From assembly GCA_037783545.1 (NCBI GenBank), contig JBBELK010000032.1, forward strand, positions 620,001 to 684,000: DNA of 64,000 nt, given 5' to 3'. Of this stretch, positions 53,901 through 55,925 are shown one piece after another. Below the pieces are notes generated by a model. It was not told the origin of the DNA and made no database searches. It saw nothing but the letters and a program-made list of their open reading frames with translations. A program made the position numbers and the translations under genes. This DNA comes from Henricia sp. BOLD:AAB3569. Taxonomy: Eukaryota > Echinodermata > Asteroidea > Spinulosida > Echinasteridae. Positions within the stretch are counted from its first letter, which is position 1. Each line of letters starts with the position of its first letter.

Positions 53901-55925
53901 TAATTCTTCATGGGTTTCCTCACGCTTGCGAGTGAAAGTGCAATGGGCACTATTGAGGAATCCTTGGTATAAATACCAGAAAGAAATAATAATAATAACG
54001 ATTGATAGTGTATTCTAGCAAAATGATACCAATTGTGGAGAATCAAAATTGATATGGCAAACATGGCAAATTTTCAGATTTGTGATCACAATAAAAATGC
54101 AGGGTTCTGTAGATCTACATTTGTCATTTCAAGTGTAATCAAACACGTAAACACTCGCTACCCTCTCAGGTATCCATTTACACATATCATAGATGTACCA
54201 GACCAGCAGCCGATTTCACGAAAAATTTTGTAGCTTGCGCAACTTTTTAAAATGGCATAAGCCCCTTAGGCTTGCATGTAATTATCACAGGAATGTTGCG
54301 CAGCTTACCCAATAAAAAGTGGCGCAAGTGGGCTTACGCAGTGCGTAAGGACTCGTGAAATCGGCTGCAGGATTTGAACTCACAACCTTTGAAACCAGCC
54401 CAGAGCTCCCAACATAAACGATTTTGGCGTACTTTTTTACGATTTTTCACCCATTTTACGATTTTATGATATTATTCTTCATTTGTACGATTTTTAACGA
54501 TGACATTTTCAAATAATTATTTATTTTAAAAACACTCAATTCCTGCCATCTTCAGTTATCCCGCCTTCTCGGGCCACACAAAGGAGGAACCGTAAACCAG
54601 TCTAGTGCACAATAAAACTCTGCGCAATCATGCTAGATTAGTTTTCGGACCTCATATTCCACATACGAACACAAATGTTCGTATGTGCCAAATATGTGTT
54701 TGGGTGTGCAATAAGAGGACCAACAACCAGTCTACCATGCTTCTGGAAGTGCGGCATGTATCGCTGAGGTTTTTGCCCGCAAGTCAGAAATATTTCCACC
54801 AAAGATGGTAAAACGACGTTAAAGCCAAGGCAGACATTTTTACAGAAGTACAGTAATGAATGGCCTTGCCTGATATTCAGCAAACGCTCGGAATACTTCG
54901 GCTTTTGTACATTGTGCAAGGCGGATTTTTCTGGGAGTAACGCCGGTCGAATATGAAAAGTTTGAATTTTGAATGTTTGGAGCTCTGCCAGCCAAGGTCT
55001 TCAATATAATTCTCCTGGACACAACCAGAATTTTCTGAGTCCAAATTGCGAGTGAGAACTGCAGTACAATCTAGCCAACATTTTTAACCATTGTCTCAAA
55101 TTCCCATCAAAGAAAGTTTAATTTTAACACAGCTCAAGTATTTAACAGTAGGAAACGGTTTGTTTAGACAAGAAACTTTGCATAGAAGTCACTCCTGTGC
55201 ACTAATAATATTAATGCAATTATAATATTAATGATGTGTTACCCATTAAGAAAATGGTCAGTGAAGAGTATACTAATGCAGAAAAATTCTTATTCCTTTG
55301 CACGGCAGCCATGACGGGGGCAGTTACATAGTCACAGCATGTCAAGCACGAGTTGTCACTTTGTTGATCTATTTTCACATCATTTAAATATGAAACCTGC
55401 CCCCTGTCATGGCCGCCGGTGCAAAAGCTCTATTACAGGTAACTTATCCCCGGACTGTTTTAATCAGAATTTTAAATTTATATACACTTTTTAAAACTTT
55501 TTTTGTTTGTTTATCCAGTAACACATTCTCAATCCGTGAGGGAGACTAAAATCAGGCCTGCATCATCAGGGAATTATCCGCACAAAGTCCAACAGGTGAT
55601 TATTTATTCCTTTTCATACACTTTTTTTCACAAAAGAATGCAATTTTCTTAAAATATCAATGCACTAATTGACCAATCACTTTACAATCACTTTCAAGAC
55701 TGTTCCACTTCAGTGATTTCCTCCAGGTCCAAGAGGACCTGTGTAAACAAAGTGTTTTCTGGGAGAATCCTGTCATTTTTGTTAGGTGTAAACCCGATTA
55801 AACCTGCTTGGGTTGAGCTGACTTACTATTACACATGGACTTGATCATTTGCTTTGGCAGTTACCATTCCAGGGGAGTCTGACTGATCTCAGGCAACATG
55901 GCATATCACCCTCGGTCATCAGCGG
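2787..55925 (+). CDS. RhoGEF gene (AKAP13/ARHGEF2/ARHGEF28 group), N-terminal part, 17 coding exons, 3' incomplete
   Basis: Overall gene model; exons are listed separately. The exon lengths join to about 597 codons plus two bases with matching phase at every junction, which chance would rarely give. The product has an acidic Ser/Pro-rich N-terminus (residues 1 to about 300), a Ser-rich linker, a Lys/Glu/Asp-rich run (about 415-441), a C1 domain (about 442-488) and a basic Ser-rich linker. The C1 spacing H-x12-C-x2-C-x11-C-x2-C-x4-H-x2-C-x6-C is that of the GEF-H1/AKAP-Lbc subfamily of Dbl-type Rho exchange factors, which load GTP on RhoA through a DH-PH module. The DH-PH exons are not in the window and should follow 55925. 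The charged run before C1 resembles AKAP13, but I cannot choose among paralogues. The start is the least certain part. Confidence 0.82.
3738..3885. mobile_element. palindromic TTAA MITE, family P, copy 1
   Basis: TTAA at 3734-3737 and 3886-3889 flank a near-perfect palindrome that begins AGGCACAGGCTCGTCAGCAA and ends with its complement. A short loop (atagcaaaggcat) separates the arms. Further copies at 5081 and 33914. The TTAA-AGG start matches the signature of Kolobok/T2-type MITEs, which is inference. Confidence 0.88.
5081..5213. mobile_element. palindromic TTAA MITE, family P, copy 2
   Basis: TTAA at 5077-5080 and 5214-5217; the same palindrome as copy 1, 133 bp, with a few mismatches between arms. 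Confidence 0.88.
5440..5640. repeat. short repeats with a taatggtttgtgaaacct hairpin
   Basis: The phrase ataatggtttgtgaaacct occurs near 5474 and 5568, and in inverted orientation (gggtttcacaaaccatta) near 5604, making a strong hairpin at 5568-5630. The phrase catttctttaatgacac also flanks it (about 5379 and 5648). Confidence 0.6.
5964..6400. mobile_element. TTAA element, family Q, full or partial copy
   Basis: TTAA at 5960-5963 followed by AGGGCCATTGTATCATTTGC, the same terminus as 16481-16821. The right end could not be placed exactly; about 6400 is an estimate. Confidence 0.5.
6546..6949. mobile_element. MITE family R, copy A (uninterrupted)
   Basis: Imperfect terminal inverted repeats (gcctgtccgcattgga left, tctagtgcggacacggc right). 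Internal blocks (cggtaaaa, gggaacttttcccgagacg) reappear in opposite orientation in copy B (8160-9003). No coding capacity. Confidence 0.75.
7028..7135. mobile_element. TTAA element, family Q, short deletion copy
   Basis: TTAA at 7024-7027 and 7136-7139; begins AGGGCTTGAAC and ends ttgcaaaatgGGCCT, like the ends of 16481-16821 with most of the interior missing. Confidence 0.6.
7514..8004 (+). mobile_element. TTCGCCC-core TTAA element, copy 1
   Basis: Left flank TTAA (7510-7513), right flank GTAA. Ends read GGTAGTATATAG and complement, with arms matching the other copies. The core (about 7680-7860) is an irregular array of 15-17 bp units containing cattTCGCCC or caCTTCGCCC, switching to the opposite strand (ggGCGAAgtgg) half-way. 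The core is open on both strands but the peptides are low-complexity repeats. Confidence 0.82.
8160..9003. mobile_element. MITE family R, copy B, interrupted by a SINE
   Basis: An inverted relative of copy A with ends gccgtgtctgcattggac and gtccaatgaggacaggc. Its interior is split by 8316-8638. Copy A carries the uninterrupted sequence (the block tgcagtttgaccttcacggc read on the opposite strand). Confidence 0.78.
8316..8638 (-). mobile_element. tRNA-derived SINE inserted in MITE copy B
   Basis: Read on the minus strand it has a tRNA-like head with a B-box (gggttcgagccc, about 8588-8600), a body with gtgtccctgggcaagacac, and a tail GCGCTATATAAG ending in a (TTA)n microsatellite. The tail resembles the 3' end of the LINE at 37595-38462, which suggests mobilisation by such a LINE (inference). 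Confidence 0.75.
9511..10100 (+). repeat. tandem array of tRNA-like (Pol III A-box) units
   Basis: About five units of roughly 80 bp, each with gtataccactgtgcct, TAGCTCAGCTGGTAGAGCA (A-box consensus) and a variable part ending in a G run. The first copy (9511-9720) has a different, longer 3' tail, and only the last copy (about 10012-10085) retains a B-box-like end (cttgaatcccac). G runs at about 9806-9826 and 9980-9990 may be unstable or misassembled. Related to the array at 61340-62292. Confidence 0.8.
10415..10863. mobile_element. MITE family S, copy 1, perfect 30-bp terminal inverted repeats
   Basis: The left end TGGGTAATTCCCAAAATTAG continues with gggtccaaaa; the right end is the exact complement, closing at 10863. 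Internal sequence is AT-rich and non-coding. The family with related ends is at 22775-23018. Confidence 0.85.
11016..11319 (+). CDS. RhoGEF exon 2
   Basis: Acceptor tttcctgcatgtccag|ac and donor gcag|gtaaat bound a 304-nt open block. It encodes an acidic, Ser-rich, probably disordered segment (for example HHIEEDAETDESSA and EEEYLPDSTYGEE). It carries an in-frame ATG at 11024. Base composition is clearly richer in G+C than the flanking introns. It ends two bases into a codon (ag), completed as Ser by exon 3. Confidence 0.8.
11664..11819 (+). CDS. RhoGEF exon 3
   Basis: Acceptor aacatttcag|t and donor cgcag|gtgaga; 156 nt, phase 2 in and phase 2 out. It encodes SPDESSDNLLEVEEQPKV followed by RRHSWGPDPLEE. 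The RRHSW block looks like a basophilic-kinase phosphorylation site or 14-3-3 motif, which is inference. The donor lies only about 20 bp before the foldback element at 11840. Confidence 0.8.
11840..12036. mobile_element. foldback element with acaagtcc repeats
   Basis: Ends cagggttgtagtcgagtcc and ggactcgactacaatcctg are inverted repeats. The interior is built of cacaagtcc / ggacttgtg words on opposite strands. It begins about 20 bp after the exon 3 donor. Confidence 0.75.
12208..12522. mobile_element. MITE family T, copy 1
   Basis: Terminal inverted repeats aatagacctttatcacggtg and its complement. Second copy at 40858-41180. Non-coding. I see only unassigned sequence in 12523-13303. Confidence 0.82.
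13304..13613 (+). mobile_element. hAT-like non-autonomous element, copy a, with 5-bp target duplication
   Basis: Ends CAGCGTT... and ...CGAACGCTG; TATTG directly abuts both ends (13299-13303 and 13614-13618). CAGNG-type ends with a 5-bp duplication suggest a hAT-like family (inference). It is a shorter relative of copy b, missing about 450 bp of the interior. Confidence 0.85.
13620..15016. mobile_element. large foldback element U, interrupted by hAT-like copy b
   Basis: Arms of over 200 bp: tagaccttatcgacgttctc with aatgcatcatgggattgg at the left, and the complement at 14800-15016. A third, uninterrupted partial copy at 18386-18640 shows the arm sequence without the insertion. Confidence 0.82.
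13912..14686 (-). mobile_element. hAT-like non-autonomous element, copy b, inserted in foldback U
   Basis: Perfect 9-bp inverted ends CAGCGTTCG / CGAACGCTG with the direct duplication CACAC at 13907-13911 and 14687-14691. The copy of the host sequence at 18386-18640 has one CACAC (gcagcacactcaatcc), i.e. the empty site. No transposase is visible. Confidence 0.92.
15107..15231 (+). CDS. RhoGEF exon 4
   Basis: Acceptor tttcaattttgcag|c and donor atag|gtaaga; 125 nt, phase 2 in and phase 1 out. It encodes SKSMGNLDMGHAGSEEEF and continues with an acidic Ser/Pro stretch ending LEGLADQDI. It lies about 90 bp beyond a large foldback/hAT nest. Confidence 0.8.
15340..16061. mobile_element. foldback MITE (gccgtggttacacagacc ends), outer element
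   Basis: Inverted ends gccgtggttacacagacc and ggtctgtgtaaccacgcc; sub-terminal cgattttgtcggcc-like words. It contains the inner element 15476-15836. Confidence 0.8.
15476..15836. mobile_element. inner foldback element rich in aagtcgacttgg words
   Basis: Ends gctctgtgagtgccatcc and its complement; the interior repeats aagtcgacttggcgagata on both strands. Lies inside 15340-16061; no clear target duplication. Confidence 0.75.
16481..16821. mobile_element. TTAA element, family Q, reference copy
   Basis: TTAA at 16477-16480 and 16822-16825; ends AGGCCCTATGTATCATTTGC and GATACAATGGGCCT. Related copies at 186, 5964, 7028 and 59738. Confidence 0.8.
16966..17803. mobile_element. TTAA element, family V, copy 1
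   Basis: TTAA at 16962-16965 and 17804-17807; ends AGGTACACACC and GGTGTGTTCCT. The left 340 bp recur inverted at 24490-24804. Near 17612-17660 there is an internal hairpin (cacgtgacttttcggaacc and complement). An open stretch at 17148-17525 is probably incidental. Confidence 0.75.
17930..18240 (+). repeat. dispersed repeat with an expanded minisatellite
   Basis: Inverted relative of 895-1150. Its centre (about 17971-18090) is a tandem array of the words ctcgctatccgct and ctactcgctatccg, around ten irregular units of 6-14 bp. The array is absent from the relative. Confidence 0.8.
18386..18640. mobile_element. partial copy of foldback U carrying the empty hAT site
   Basis: Shares ttgcccggcca, aacctatgaggc, gataCATATCAAACAT and ttgcagtgcagcacactcaa with the element at 13620-15016. 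It reads through gcagcacactcaatcc without insertion. Confidence 0.85.
18845..18918 (+). CDS. RhoGEF exon 5
   Basis: Acceptor ttttttgcctccag|gt and donor cact|gtaagt; 74 nt, phase 1 in and phase 0 out. It encodes GPSATSSPIDARDKEQRP and then ASPDVST. It is short, but both splice sites are strong and the phase fits both neighbours. Confidence 0.72.
18958..19033 (+). repeat. 12-bp tandem repeat (atgatgtcatg type)
   Basis: About six units of gatgatgtcat starting 40 bp after the exon 5 donor. Simple microsatellite-like array. Confidence 0.9.
19150..19730 (+). repeat. dispersed repeat family W, copy 1
   Basis: Shares gacctgtcaatcaagcc, cgctgttcaaaggtaag, ctcagtgtgtgctaagataa and tttctccaatgaatctgtg with 24890-25345 (inverted) and 35711-36154. 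Confidence 0.75.
19731..20237. other. intron sequence, nothing recognised
   Basis: AT-rich sequence without a supported exon, repeat pair or RNA gene. Confidence 0.5.
20242..20785 (+). mobile_element. TTCGCCC-core TTAA element, copy 2 (most complete)
   Basis: TTAA at 20238-20241 and 20786-20789; ends AGGCAGTATACATGATTGG and atgtatactatct. Arms on each side are non-repetitive, for example ttgagaaatgagtaaaacaa and ggttggttttaatcatgcat. The core (about 20425-20645) has TTCGCCC units that turn into the complementary GGGCGAA units around caggccgtggttc. Confidence 0.9.
21757..21830 (+). repeat. tandem repeat of cacaaacatttacttag
   Basis: About four units of 17-18 bp in an element resembling 32426-32669 (ggggccaatttnatgg, cttagcac). 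The stretch 20790-21720 has no supported gene or repeat. Confidence 0.8.
21900..22230. repeat. gtcgtcctaa / aggttcttaaccattttta repeat
   Basis: Words aggacgaccaaccgcattag and ggtcgtcctaa form short inverted repeats, with two copies of ttaggttcttaaccattttt. Related to 47260-47340 and about 47520-47620 (gggcgac, tttttattaggtc). Confidence 0.5.
22775..23018. mobile_element. MITE family S, copy 2
   Basis: Terminal inverted repeats gggtctttctataaattagg continuing ggtccaa, with the exact complement at the right. Shares aattaggggtccaa with 10415-10863. Both have ggacacnaaa just inside the right end. Confidence 0.85.
23421..24234. mobile_element. foldback element with gcatttttcgcatagtggcg ends
   Basis: The left arm attcgtcgcatttttcgcat (continuing agtggcgaat) is complemented at 24198-24232. 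Internal cgcatagtgacgaat words recur near 23610 and 23950. Confidence 0.75.
24490..24804 (-). mobile_element. TTAA element, family V, copy 2 (truncated)
   Basis: Inverted copy of 16966-17305: aactcctcaaaagaaaacgg, gggctgtccagtgaaatcg, and the end gtgtgtacct followed by TTAA at 24805-24808. The other end was not recognised. Confidence 0.82.
24890..25345 (-). repeat. dispersed repeat family W, copy 2
   Basis: Inverted relative of 19150-19730 with gacctgtcaatcgagcc, ttcaaaggtaag and ttttctccaatgaatctgtg on the minus strand. Confidence 0.75.
25488..25733. mobile_element. foldback MITE family X, copy 1
   Basis: Arms ttttgggagtcaaataatgc and complement, with gcgtgcgtg-type loops. Second copy at 58398-58592. 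Confidence 0.82.
25740..28840. other. intron 5 stretch without a recognised gene
   Basis: Mostly unique-looking AT-rich sequence. At 27128-27339 there is a more G-rich stretch open on both strands (plus-strand peptide begins MELFKMKDTKNVGLMEDP after a GTG). I cannot assign it, and its frame ends in a stop with no donor, so it is not modelled as an exon. Confidence 0.4.
28850..29020 (-). repeat. tRNA-like SINE-type repeat
   Basis: The minus strand has a B-box-like word (ggttcgaatcccg, about 28957-28970); the left side has aggaaaaccccacacacca and ggggaaacccacgg. A distant relative lies at 33640-33780 (ggaaacccaag, cgggatcgaac). Confidence 0.5.
29549..29815 (-). mobile_element. SINE, 5'-truncated copy with (TTA)n tail
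   Basis: On the minus strand: ggaagggatgtaaagccgtt, ccagtgtgtt, agatcccagagcattc, then GCGCTATATAAGAACTTG and a (TTA)n tail. Same core as 53641-53998 and 42900-43115. Confidence 0.78.
29823..29967. mobile_element. MITE family Y, copy 1
   Basis: Ends aatagacagccgaagtg and cacttcggcagtctat; inner gatttttagtttagagctaa and attgcctaggcaaccaac. Second copy at 47323-47496. Confidence 0.8.
30032..30471 (-). mobile_element. TTCGCCC-core TTAA element, copy 3
   Basis: TTAA at 30028-30031 and 30472-30475; inverted relative to copy 2. The core is shorter (about 30180-30290). Confidence 0.9.
30706..30829 (+). CDS. RhoGEF exon 6
   Basis: Acceptor cttgtcttgcag|gat and donor acca|gtaagt; 124 nt, phase 0 in and phase 1 out. 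It encodes DDKVNLTPNELPANNAIS and ends with a basic patch PRRRKNHDILKKT. It follows the 11.8 kb intron 5. Confidence 0.8.
31215..31359. mobile_element. small foldback element (taacacgttgactgcc ends)
   Basis: Inverted ends taacacgttgactgcc and ggcagtcgacgtgtta, with an inner hairpin tactacgagtatactcgtagta. Confidence 0.65.
31869..31905 (+). CDS. RhoGEF exon 7 (37-nt small exon)
   Basis: Acceptor ctcttcttttacag|aa and donor ccaag|gtacgt bound 37 nt encoding KNRQVTSMHIGP. Phase 1 in and phase 2 out match exons 6 and 8, which is the main support for so short an exon. Confidence 0.65.
32426..32669. mobile_element. foldback MITE (ggggccaatttcatgg ends)
   Basis: Arms of about 100 bp: ggggccaatttcatggc, tgctaagcacaaaaatttgc, acaggatttgtttgctttat and complement. 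Partial relatives at 21728-21850 and 35523-35700. Confidence 0.85.
33187..33288 (+). CDS. RhoGEF exon 8
   Basis: Acceptor gttttggatttcag|g and donor tgct|gtaagg; 102 nt, phase 2 in and phase 2 out. It encodes RTKASSGPDSTEQPPTPD and then ESEWPTTPHSAPPVVML, a Pro/Ser-rich disordered segment. If the donor is skipped, the next codon is TAA, so intron retention would give a truncated product. Confidence 0.75.
33640..33780 (-). repeat. tRNA-like repeat remnant
   Basis: Minus strand has gttcgatcccgggttg near 33740-33755; similar layout to 28850-29020. Confidence 0.4.
33914..34046. mobile_element. palindromic TTAA MITE, family P, copy 3, inside the mariner relic
   Basis: Same palindrome as 3738 and 5081, flanked by TTAG and TTAA. 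The loop is inverted relative to copies 1 and 2 (atgcctttgctat). The transposase frame is interrupted exactly at the Ile-Asn codons (attaat), which contain a TTAA. Confidence 0.9.
34121..34520 (+). repeat. four tandem copies of a 121-122 bp transposase segment
   Basis: Unit starts at about 34121, 34243, 34364 and 34485 (gctgttgctccaggacaatg). Each encodes the block from LLQDNAHVH to PYSPDL, which carries the second catalytic Asp. A period of 121 is not a multiple of 3, so each unit changes frame. Confidence 0.92.
34760..34930. mobile_element. foldback MITE family Z, short copy
   Basis: Arms gggtctttccacagtaaagg, gcattttggcaacacagacc and complement. It abuts the right end of the mariner relic. 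Other copies at 43203-43422 and 57713-58150. I see no gene in 34931-35520. Confidence 0.85.
35711..36154. mobile_element. family W element, copy 3, with terminal inverted repeats
   Basis: Ends aatgcatagttccga and tcggaactatgcatt define the family's borders; the interior matches 19150-19730. Confidence 0.8.
36511..37026. mobile_element. foldback MITE family AA, copy 1
   Basis: Ends gaccccgttttcactcgaga and the complement of tctctagtgagaacggggtc; inner repeats of gcttcattcgacgaag on both strands. Confidence 0.85.
37262..38626. mobile_element. foldback element BB, copy 1, split by a LINE
   Basis: Arms of about 165 bp at 37262-37427 and 38465-38626 (aactcctcaaaaaaag, gtcaagtttgactgacgat, gattaagcaattgggggatg). 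An inner palindrome lies at 37445-37590 (aaagtgaaatgtcacaaaat and complement). Another copy is at 48690-48995. The LINE 37595-38462 lies between the halves. Confidence 0.85.
37595..38462 (-). mobile_element. 5'-truncated L2/CR1-clade LINE with reverse-transcriptase C-terminus
   Basis: A minus-strand frame encodes CLQDFETWMSNNFLKFNP, LGVIFDHYMNLEKHV, SRLDFCNSLLAGLP, RVQNAAARLL and LHWLPIKKRI. These are the region after the catalytic motifs of L2/CR1-type reverse transcriptases, which copy their RNA at the target site. The catalytic core is missing. The 3' part ends gcgctttataaatgctgtac and (TTA)n. GCTAT at 37590-37594 and 38463-38467 looks like the target duplication. The open frame (37749-38594) starts in foldback sequence, so its first 44 residues are not LINE-derived. 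Confidence 0.88.
38829..38888 (+). CDS. RhoGEF exon 9 (short form preferred)
   Basis: Acceptor gtccattctcttag|c and donor gcaa|gtaagt; 60 nt, phase 2 in and out. It encodes LTLTGPGTLNPIQSMEEV and then DSK. An alternative acceptor at 38653 (ctgtacag) keeps the same frame and would add 58 residues. That extra peptide is hydrophobic and Cys/Pro-rich, unlike the neighbours, and its DNA reads as a long pyrimidine-rich tract, so I prefer the short exon. Confidence 0.6.
39068..39549. mobile_element. foldback MITE family AA, copy 2
   Basis: Ends gaccccgttctcactagaga and complement; interior cttcattcgacgaag words as in 36511-37026. Confidence 0.85.
39600..40420. other. intron 9 stretch, no gene recognised
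   Basis: AT-rich sequence. About 39895-40110 resembles 51690-51870 in inverted orientation (aaatgacgtcacttcctac, gacgcgcatc, cgagcaacacg), and a weaker relative lies at about 28035-28175, so it is probably a degraded repeat. Confidence 0.5.
40423..40833. mobile_element. foldback MITE (aatagacctatgacataatg ends)
   Basis: Arms of about 90 bp: aatgacgtcacgcaatcttt, cggtgcattatgggtgaaa, acgaaatctctgcatctcta and complement at the right. Confidence 0.88.
40858..41180. mobile_element. MITE family T, copy 2
   Basis: Ends caatagacctgtatcacggt and the complement of caccgtgataaaggtctatt; the interior matches 12208-12522. Confidence 0.85.
41296..42652 (-). pseudogene. mariner-type element (internally deleted) with transposase C-terminus
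   Basis: Terminal inverted repeats of about 60 bp (tacagggtgtttaaaaa, then aggtaatccaactttgaa, gttttgaccagact) and complement. On the minus strand the transposase C-terminal part is legible: LTPCDFFLWGHLKNNV, then RDRIQREVDSLRKDPDT, and after an insertion RRAVNDMRCGCQL and a stop. The N-terminal two-thirds, with the first catalytic Asps, is deleted directly after the 5' terminal repeat. Confidence 0.85.
41934..42392. mobile_element. MITE nested in the mariner-type element, 3-bp duplication
   Basis: Ends gctgcgttcgggc and gcccgaacgcagc (the left has two extra bases, ga). CAT at 41931-41933 and 42393-42395. On the minus strand the transposase frame stops matching at DPDTM and resumes with MRRAVNDM, the ATG being the duplicated triplet. 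Confidence 0.85.
42900..43115 (-). mobile_element. SINE, partial copy
   Basis: Minus strand: ttgagcaaggcacttaaaca, cttgctccatccttt, gggatgtaaagccatttgg, agtaagggatttcccccggt. Same core as 53641-53998. Confidence 0.75.
43203..43422 (+). mobile_element. MITE family Z, half copy
   Basis: One arm only of the foldback at 57713-58150: gtctttccatagtaaagggg, gcattttggcaacacagacc, gggttacaaatagtgtgaca, then aatttccaatttacgctcgt. Sequence to 43650 is a run of gttaacagatctgttaac-type palindromes. Confidence 0.75.
43819..43991 (+). CDS. RhoGEF exon 10
   Basis: Acceptor ggttctgtttgtag|t and donor cagcc|gtatgt; 173 nt, phase 2 in and phase 1 out. It encodes an Asp-rich start (NSDNNRDSDLDDATKEQL), then RKNRLSLTEFLGDPRNF and a Pro/Val/Gln repeat (VEPVQPVTKPEQPVQPS). 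RKNRLSL is a plausible basophilic kinase site. Confidence 0.85.
44134..44230. mobile_element. half copy of foldback MITE family CC
   Basis: Contains gcgccggtggccatgacagg and tatttaaatgatgtgacaat as in 55300-55437 and 60545-60694. Confidence 0.65.
44440..44525 (+). CDS. RhoGEF exon 11
   Basis: Acceptor tatttacctcacag|ga and donor acaag|gtaaac; 86 nt, phase 1 in and phase 0 out. It encodes RVSLLQSEMETSKVSRK and then FSFLKKTKNKDK, the start of the Lys-rich run that precedes the C1 domain. Confidence 0.82.
45281..45416 (+). CDS. RhoGEF exon 12: Lys-rich run and N-terminal half of the C1 domain
   Basis: Acceptor aacttgttttag|aaa and donor gctcaa|gtaaga; 136 nt, phase 0 in and phase 1 out. It encodes KEEKDKKDRDKERGK, then the C1 start HQFLTVSFSNSTKCDYCD and KSMVNKDALQC. 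Visible zinc ligands are His442, Cys455, Cys458 and Cys470 (numbering from the joined model). This subfamily's C1 is usually regarded as atypical, acting in localisation or autoregulation rather than classical phorbol-ester binding; that is known of the family and not shown here. Confidence 0.93.
45590..46048 (-). mobile_element. TTCGCCC-core TTAA element, copy 4
   Basis: TTAA at 45586-45589 and 46049-46052. Core at about 45740-45870. Same arms as copies 2 and 3. Confidence 0.9.
46053..46577. mobile_element. foldback element with two inner palindromes
   Basis: Arms tatagcatggtagtcatcta continuing cagggggcacctt, with complement at 46545-46577. Inside: palindrome 46095-46250 (agtacagcatttgt and complement; loop tctgttacgtgtgtgac), and TTAA-AGGGGCCC type element 46253-46540 (ends agggccccta and aggggccct, each next to TTAA). 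Confidence 0.85.
47323..47496. mobile_element. MITE family Y, copy 2
   Basis: Ends caatagacagccgaagtg and cacttcggcagtctatt; interior matches 29823-29967. Flanked by gggcgac words related to 21900-22230. Confidence 0.82.
47843..47916 (+). CDS. RhoGEF exon 13: C-terminal half of the C1 domain
   Basis: Acceptor ttttttctcttag|cg and donor ctaag|gtagga; 74 nt, phase 1 in and phase 0 out. It encodes TCSVNVHNSCKDHVQGC and then AKINKHPK. Visible ligands are Cys473, His478, Cys481 and Cys488, completing the zinc finger begun in exon 12. A run of 28 C bases starts 35 bp after this donor. Confidence 0.93.
47952..47979 (+). repeat. homopolymer run of 28 C
   Basis: Uninterrupted C28 preceded by ccccctccct, starting 35 bp after the exon 13 donor. 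Length may be inaccurate in the assembly. Confidence 0.95.
48104..48640 (-). mobile_element. Tc1/mariner-type relic, family DD, copy 1
   Basis: Begins tatactgaaacgcaaaagaa. Interior is the inverted counterpart of 49887-50624 (cattgatttgaatacaggca, tgcatcgtcggcgcatactg). The right terminus lacks the inverted end and runs into gttggatttctg. Confidence 0.82.
48690..48995. mobile_element. foldback element BB, copy 2 (uninterrupted half)
   Basis: One arm (48690-48870) plus the inner palindrome (aaagtgaaatgtcacaaaat, ttttgtgacatttcacttta). Matches 37262-37590 without the LINE. Confidence 0.82.
49240..49660 (-). mobile_element. TTCGCCC-core element, copy 5 (ends degraded)
   Basis: Arms aaccagctctgaacttcgtc and tcctcaaagactatagcact flank a core (about 49325-49510) of ttcgcc / gggcgaggt units. 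TTAA borders are not preserved. Confidence 0.82.
49728..49785 (-). repeat. short interstitial telomere-like repeat
   Basis: Several ccctaa units (aaccctaaccctaaccctca, then ccctaaccctaat) interrupted by cctacgtacgta. TTAGGG is the usual animal telomere unit; here only about five to six units. Confidence 0.7.
49887..50624 (+). mobile_element. Tc1/mariner-type relic, family DD, copy 2, both ends present
   Basis: Ends tatactgaaacgcaaaagaa and the complement of ttcttttgcatttcagtata, each beginning with TA. A transposase remnant is visible as MRRRCTACIQINGGHTRY, the usual C-terminal tail of Tc1/mariner (DDE_3) transposases. The catalytic part is missing. Confidence 0.85.
50702..50771 (+). CDS. 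RhoGEF exon 14
   Basis: Acceptor gatgattacccacag|tta and donor caatc|gtgagt; 70 nt, phase 0 in and phase 1 out. It encodes LTKSASTISRDRHSTIIP and then KAGIN. It corresponds in position and character to the basic Ser-rich linker just after the C1 in the family. Confidence 0.78.
51100..51121 (+). repeat. C-rich run
   Basis: Runs of 8 and 10 C interrupted by single A residues; a likely weak point for assembly. Confidence 0.8.
51364..51436 (-). tRNA. tRNA-like gene or pseudogene (GTT anticodon position)
   Basis: The minus strand folds as a 73-nt cloverleaf: acceptor GGCTTTA with AGGAGCC, A-box TAGCTCAACTGGTAAAGCA, anticodon stem TCTGC/GCAGA, B-box GGTTCAAATCC. Position 33 is G instead of the near-universal U, the D stem has one mismatch and the T stem two. 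This points to a pseudogene or SINE head rather than a working tRNA-Asn. Confidence 0.5.
51436..51630. repeat. short inverted repeat next to the tRNA-like unit
   Basis: ccaatcctcccggatttttt (51436-51455) is complemented by aaaatccgggagggttggc near 51610-51628. Confidence 0.6.
52136..52228 (+). CDS. RhoGEF exon 15
   Basis: Acceptor ttttcctatcgtag|gc and donor tgaag|gtcagg; 93 nt, phase 1 in and phase 1 out. It encodes RDISQQRRGSAIPFLTP and then VEQRQRKISVPMVE. It has two basophilic-kinase-like motifs (RRGS, RKIS). Confidence 0.75.
52388..52927. mobile_element. foldback element with arms of about 230 bp
   Basis: Ends ctactgggtgtatcggaaaa and the complement of tctgatacacactgtag. Arms share atcatgttgggaatttcacg, aggggctagttttgtaaaca and ggtagacataggtttcatg. 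Lies between exons 15 and 16. Confidence 0.88.
52927..53010 (+). mobile_element. tRNA-like SINE unit, single copy
   Basis: gtgtctcatagctcaactgg (A box) and cctggttcaaatcccatcaa (B box) about 35 bp apart, as in the arrays at 9511 and 61340. It abuts the right end of 52388-52927. No gene recognised in 53011-53640. Confidence 0.7.
53641..53998 (+). mobile_element. tRNA-derived SINE, nearly full length
   Basis: Head gtaccgtggccgagtggttt (type II tRNA-like A box) and gcgggttcgaacttccc (B box), body ttgagcaaggcactcaacca, cttgctccatcctccggaag, gggatgtaaagccgttgg, and tail aaataataataataa. Head resembles tRNA-Ser/Leu genes with a long variable arm. Confidence 0.85.
54205..54372. mobile_element. small foldback element (cagccgatttcacga ends)
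   Basis: Ends gcagccgatttcacgaaaa and actcgtgaaatcggctgc, with inner taagccc/gggctta words. 54380-55295 shows only a hairpin near 54655-54700 (acatacgaac and complement). Confidence 0.7.
55300..55437. mobile_element. foldback MITE family CC, copy
   Basis: Arms tttgcacggcagccatgacg continuing ggggca, and complement tgtcatggccgccggtgcaa; loop with atcatttaaatatgaaa. Further copies at 60545-60694 and 44134. Confidence 0.8.
55519..55595 (+). CDS. RhoGEF exon 16
   Basis: Acceptor gtttgtttatccag|ta and donor caacag|gtgatt; 77 nt, phase 1 in and phase 0 out. It encodes VTHSQSVRETKIRPASSG and then NYPHKVQQ. Confidence 0.75.
55861..55925 (+). CDS. RhoGEF exon 17, last exon in the window
   Basis: Acceptor tttgctttggcag|tta and donor agcgg|gtaagt; 65 nt, phase 0 in and phase 2 out. 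It encodes LPFQGSLTDLRQHGISPS and then VIS plus two bases of a Gly codon. No convincing next exon was found up to 64000; candidate acceptors near 63335 and 63512 run into stops at once. Confidence 0.72.
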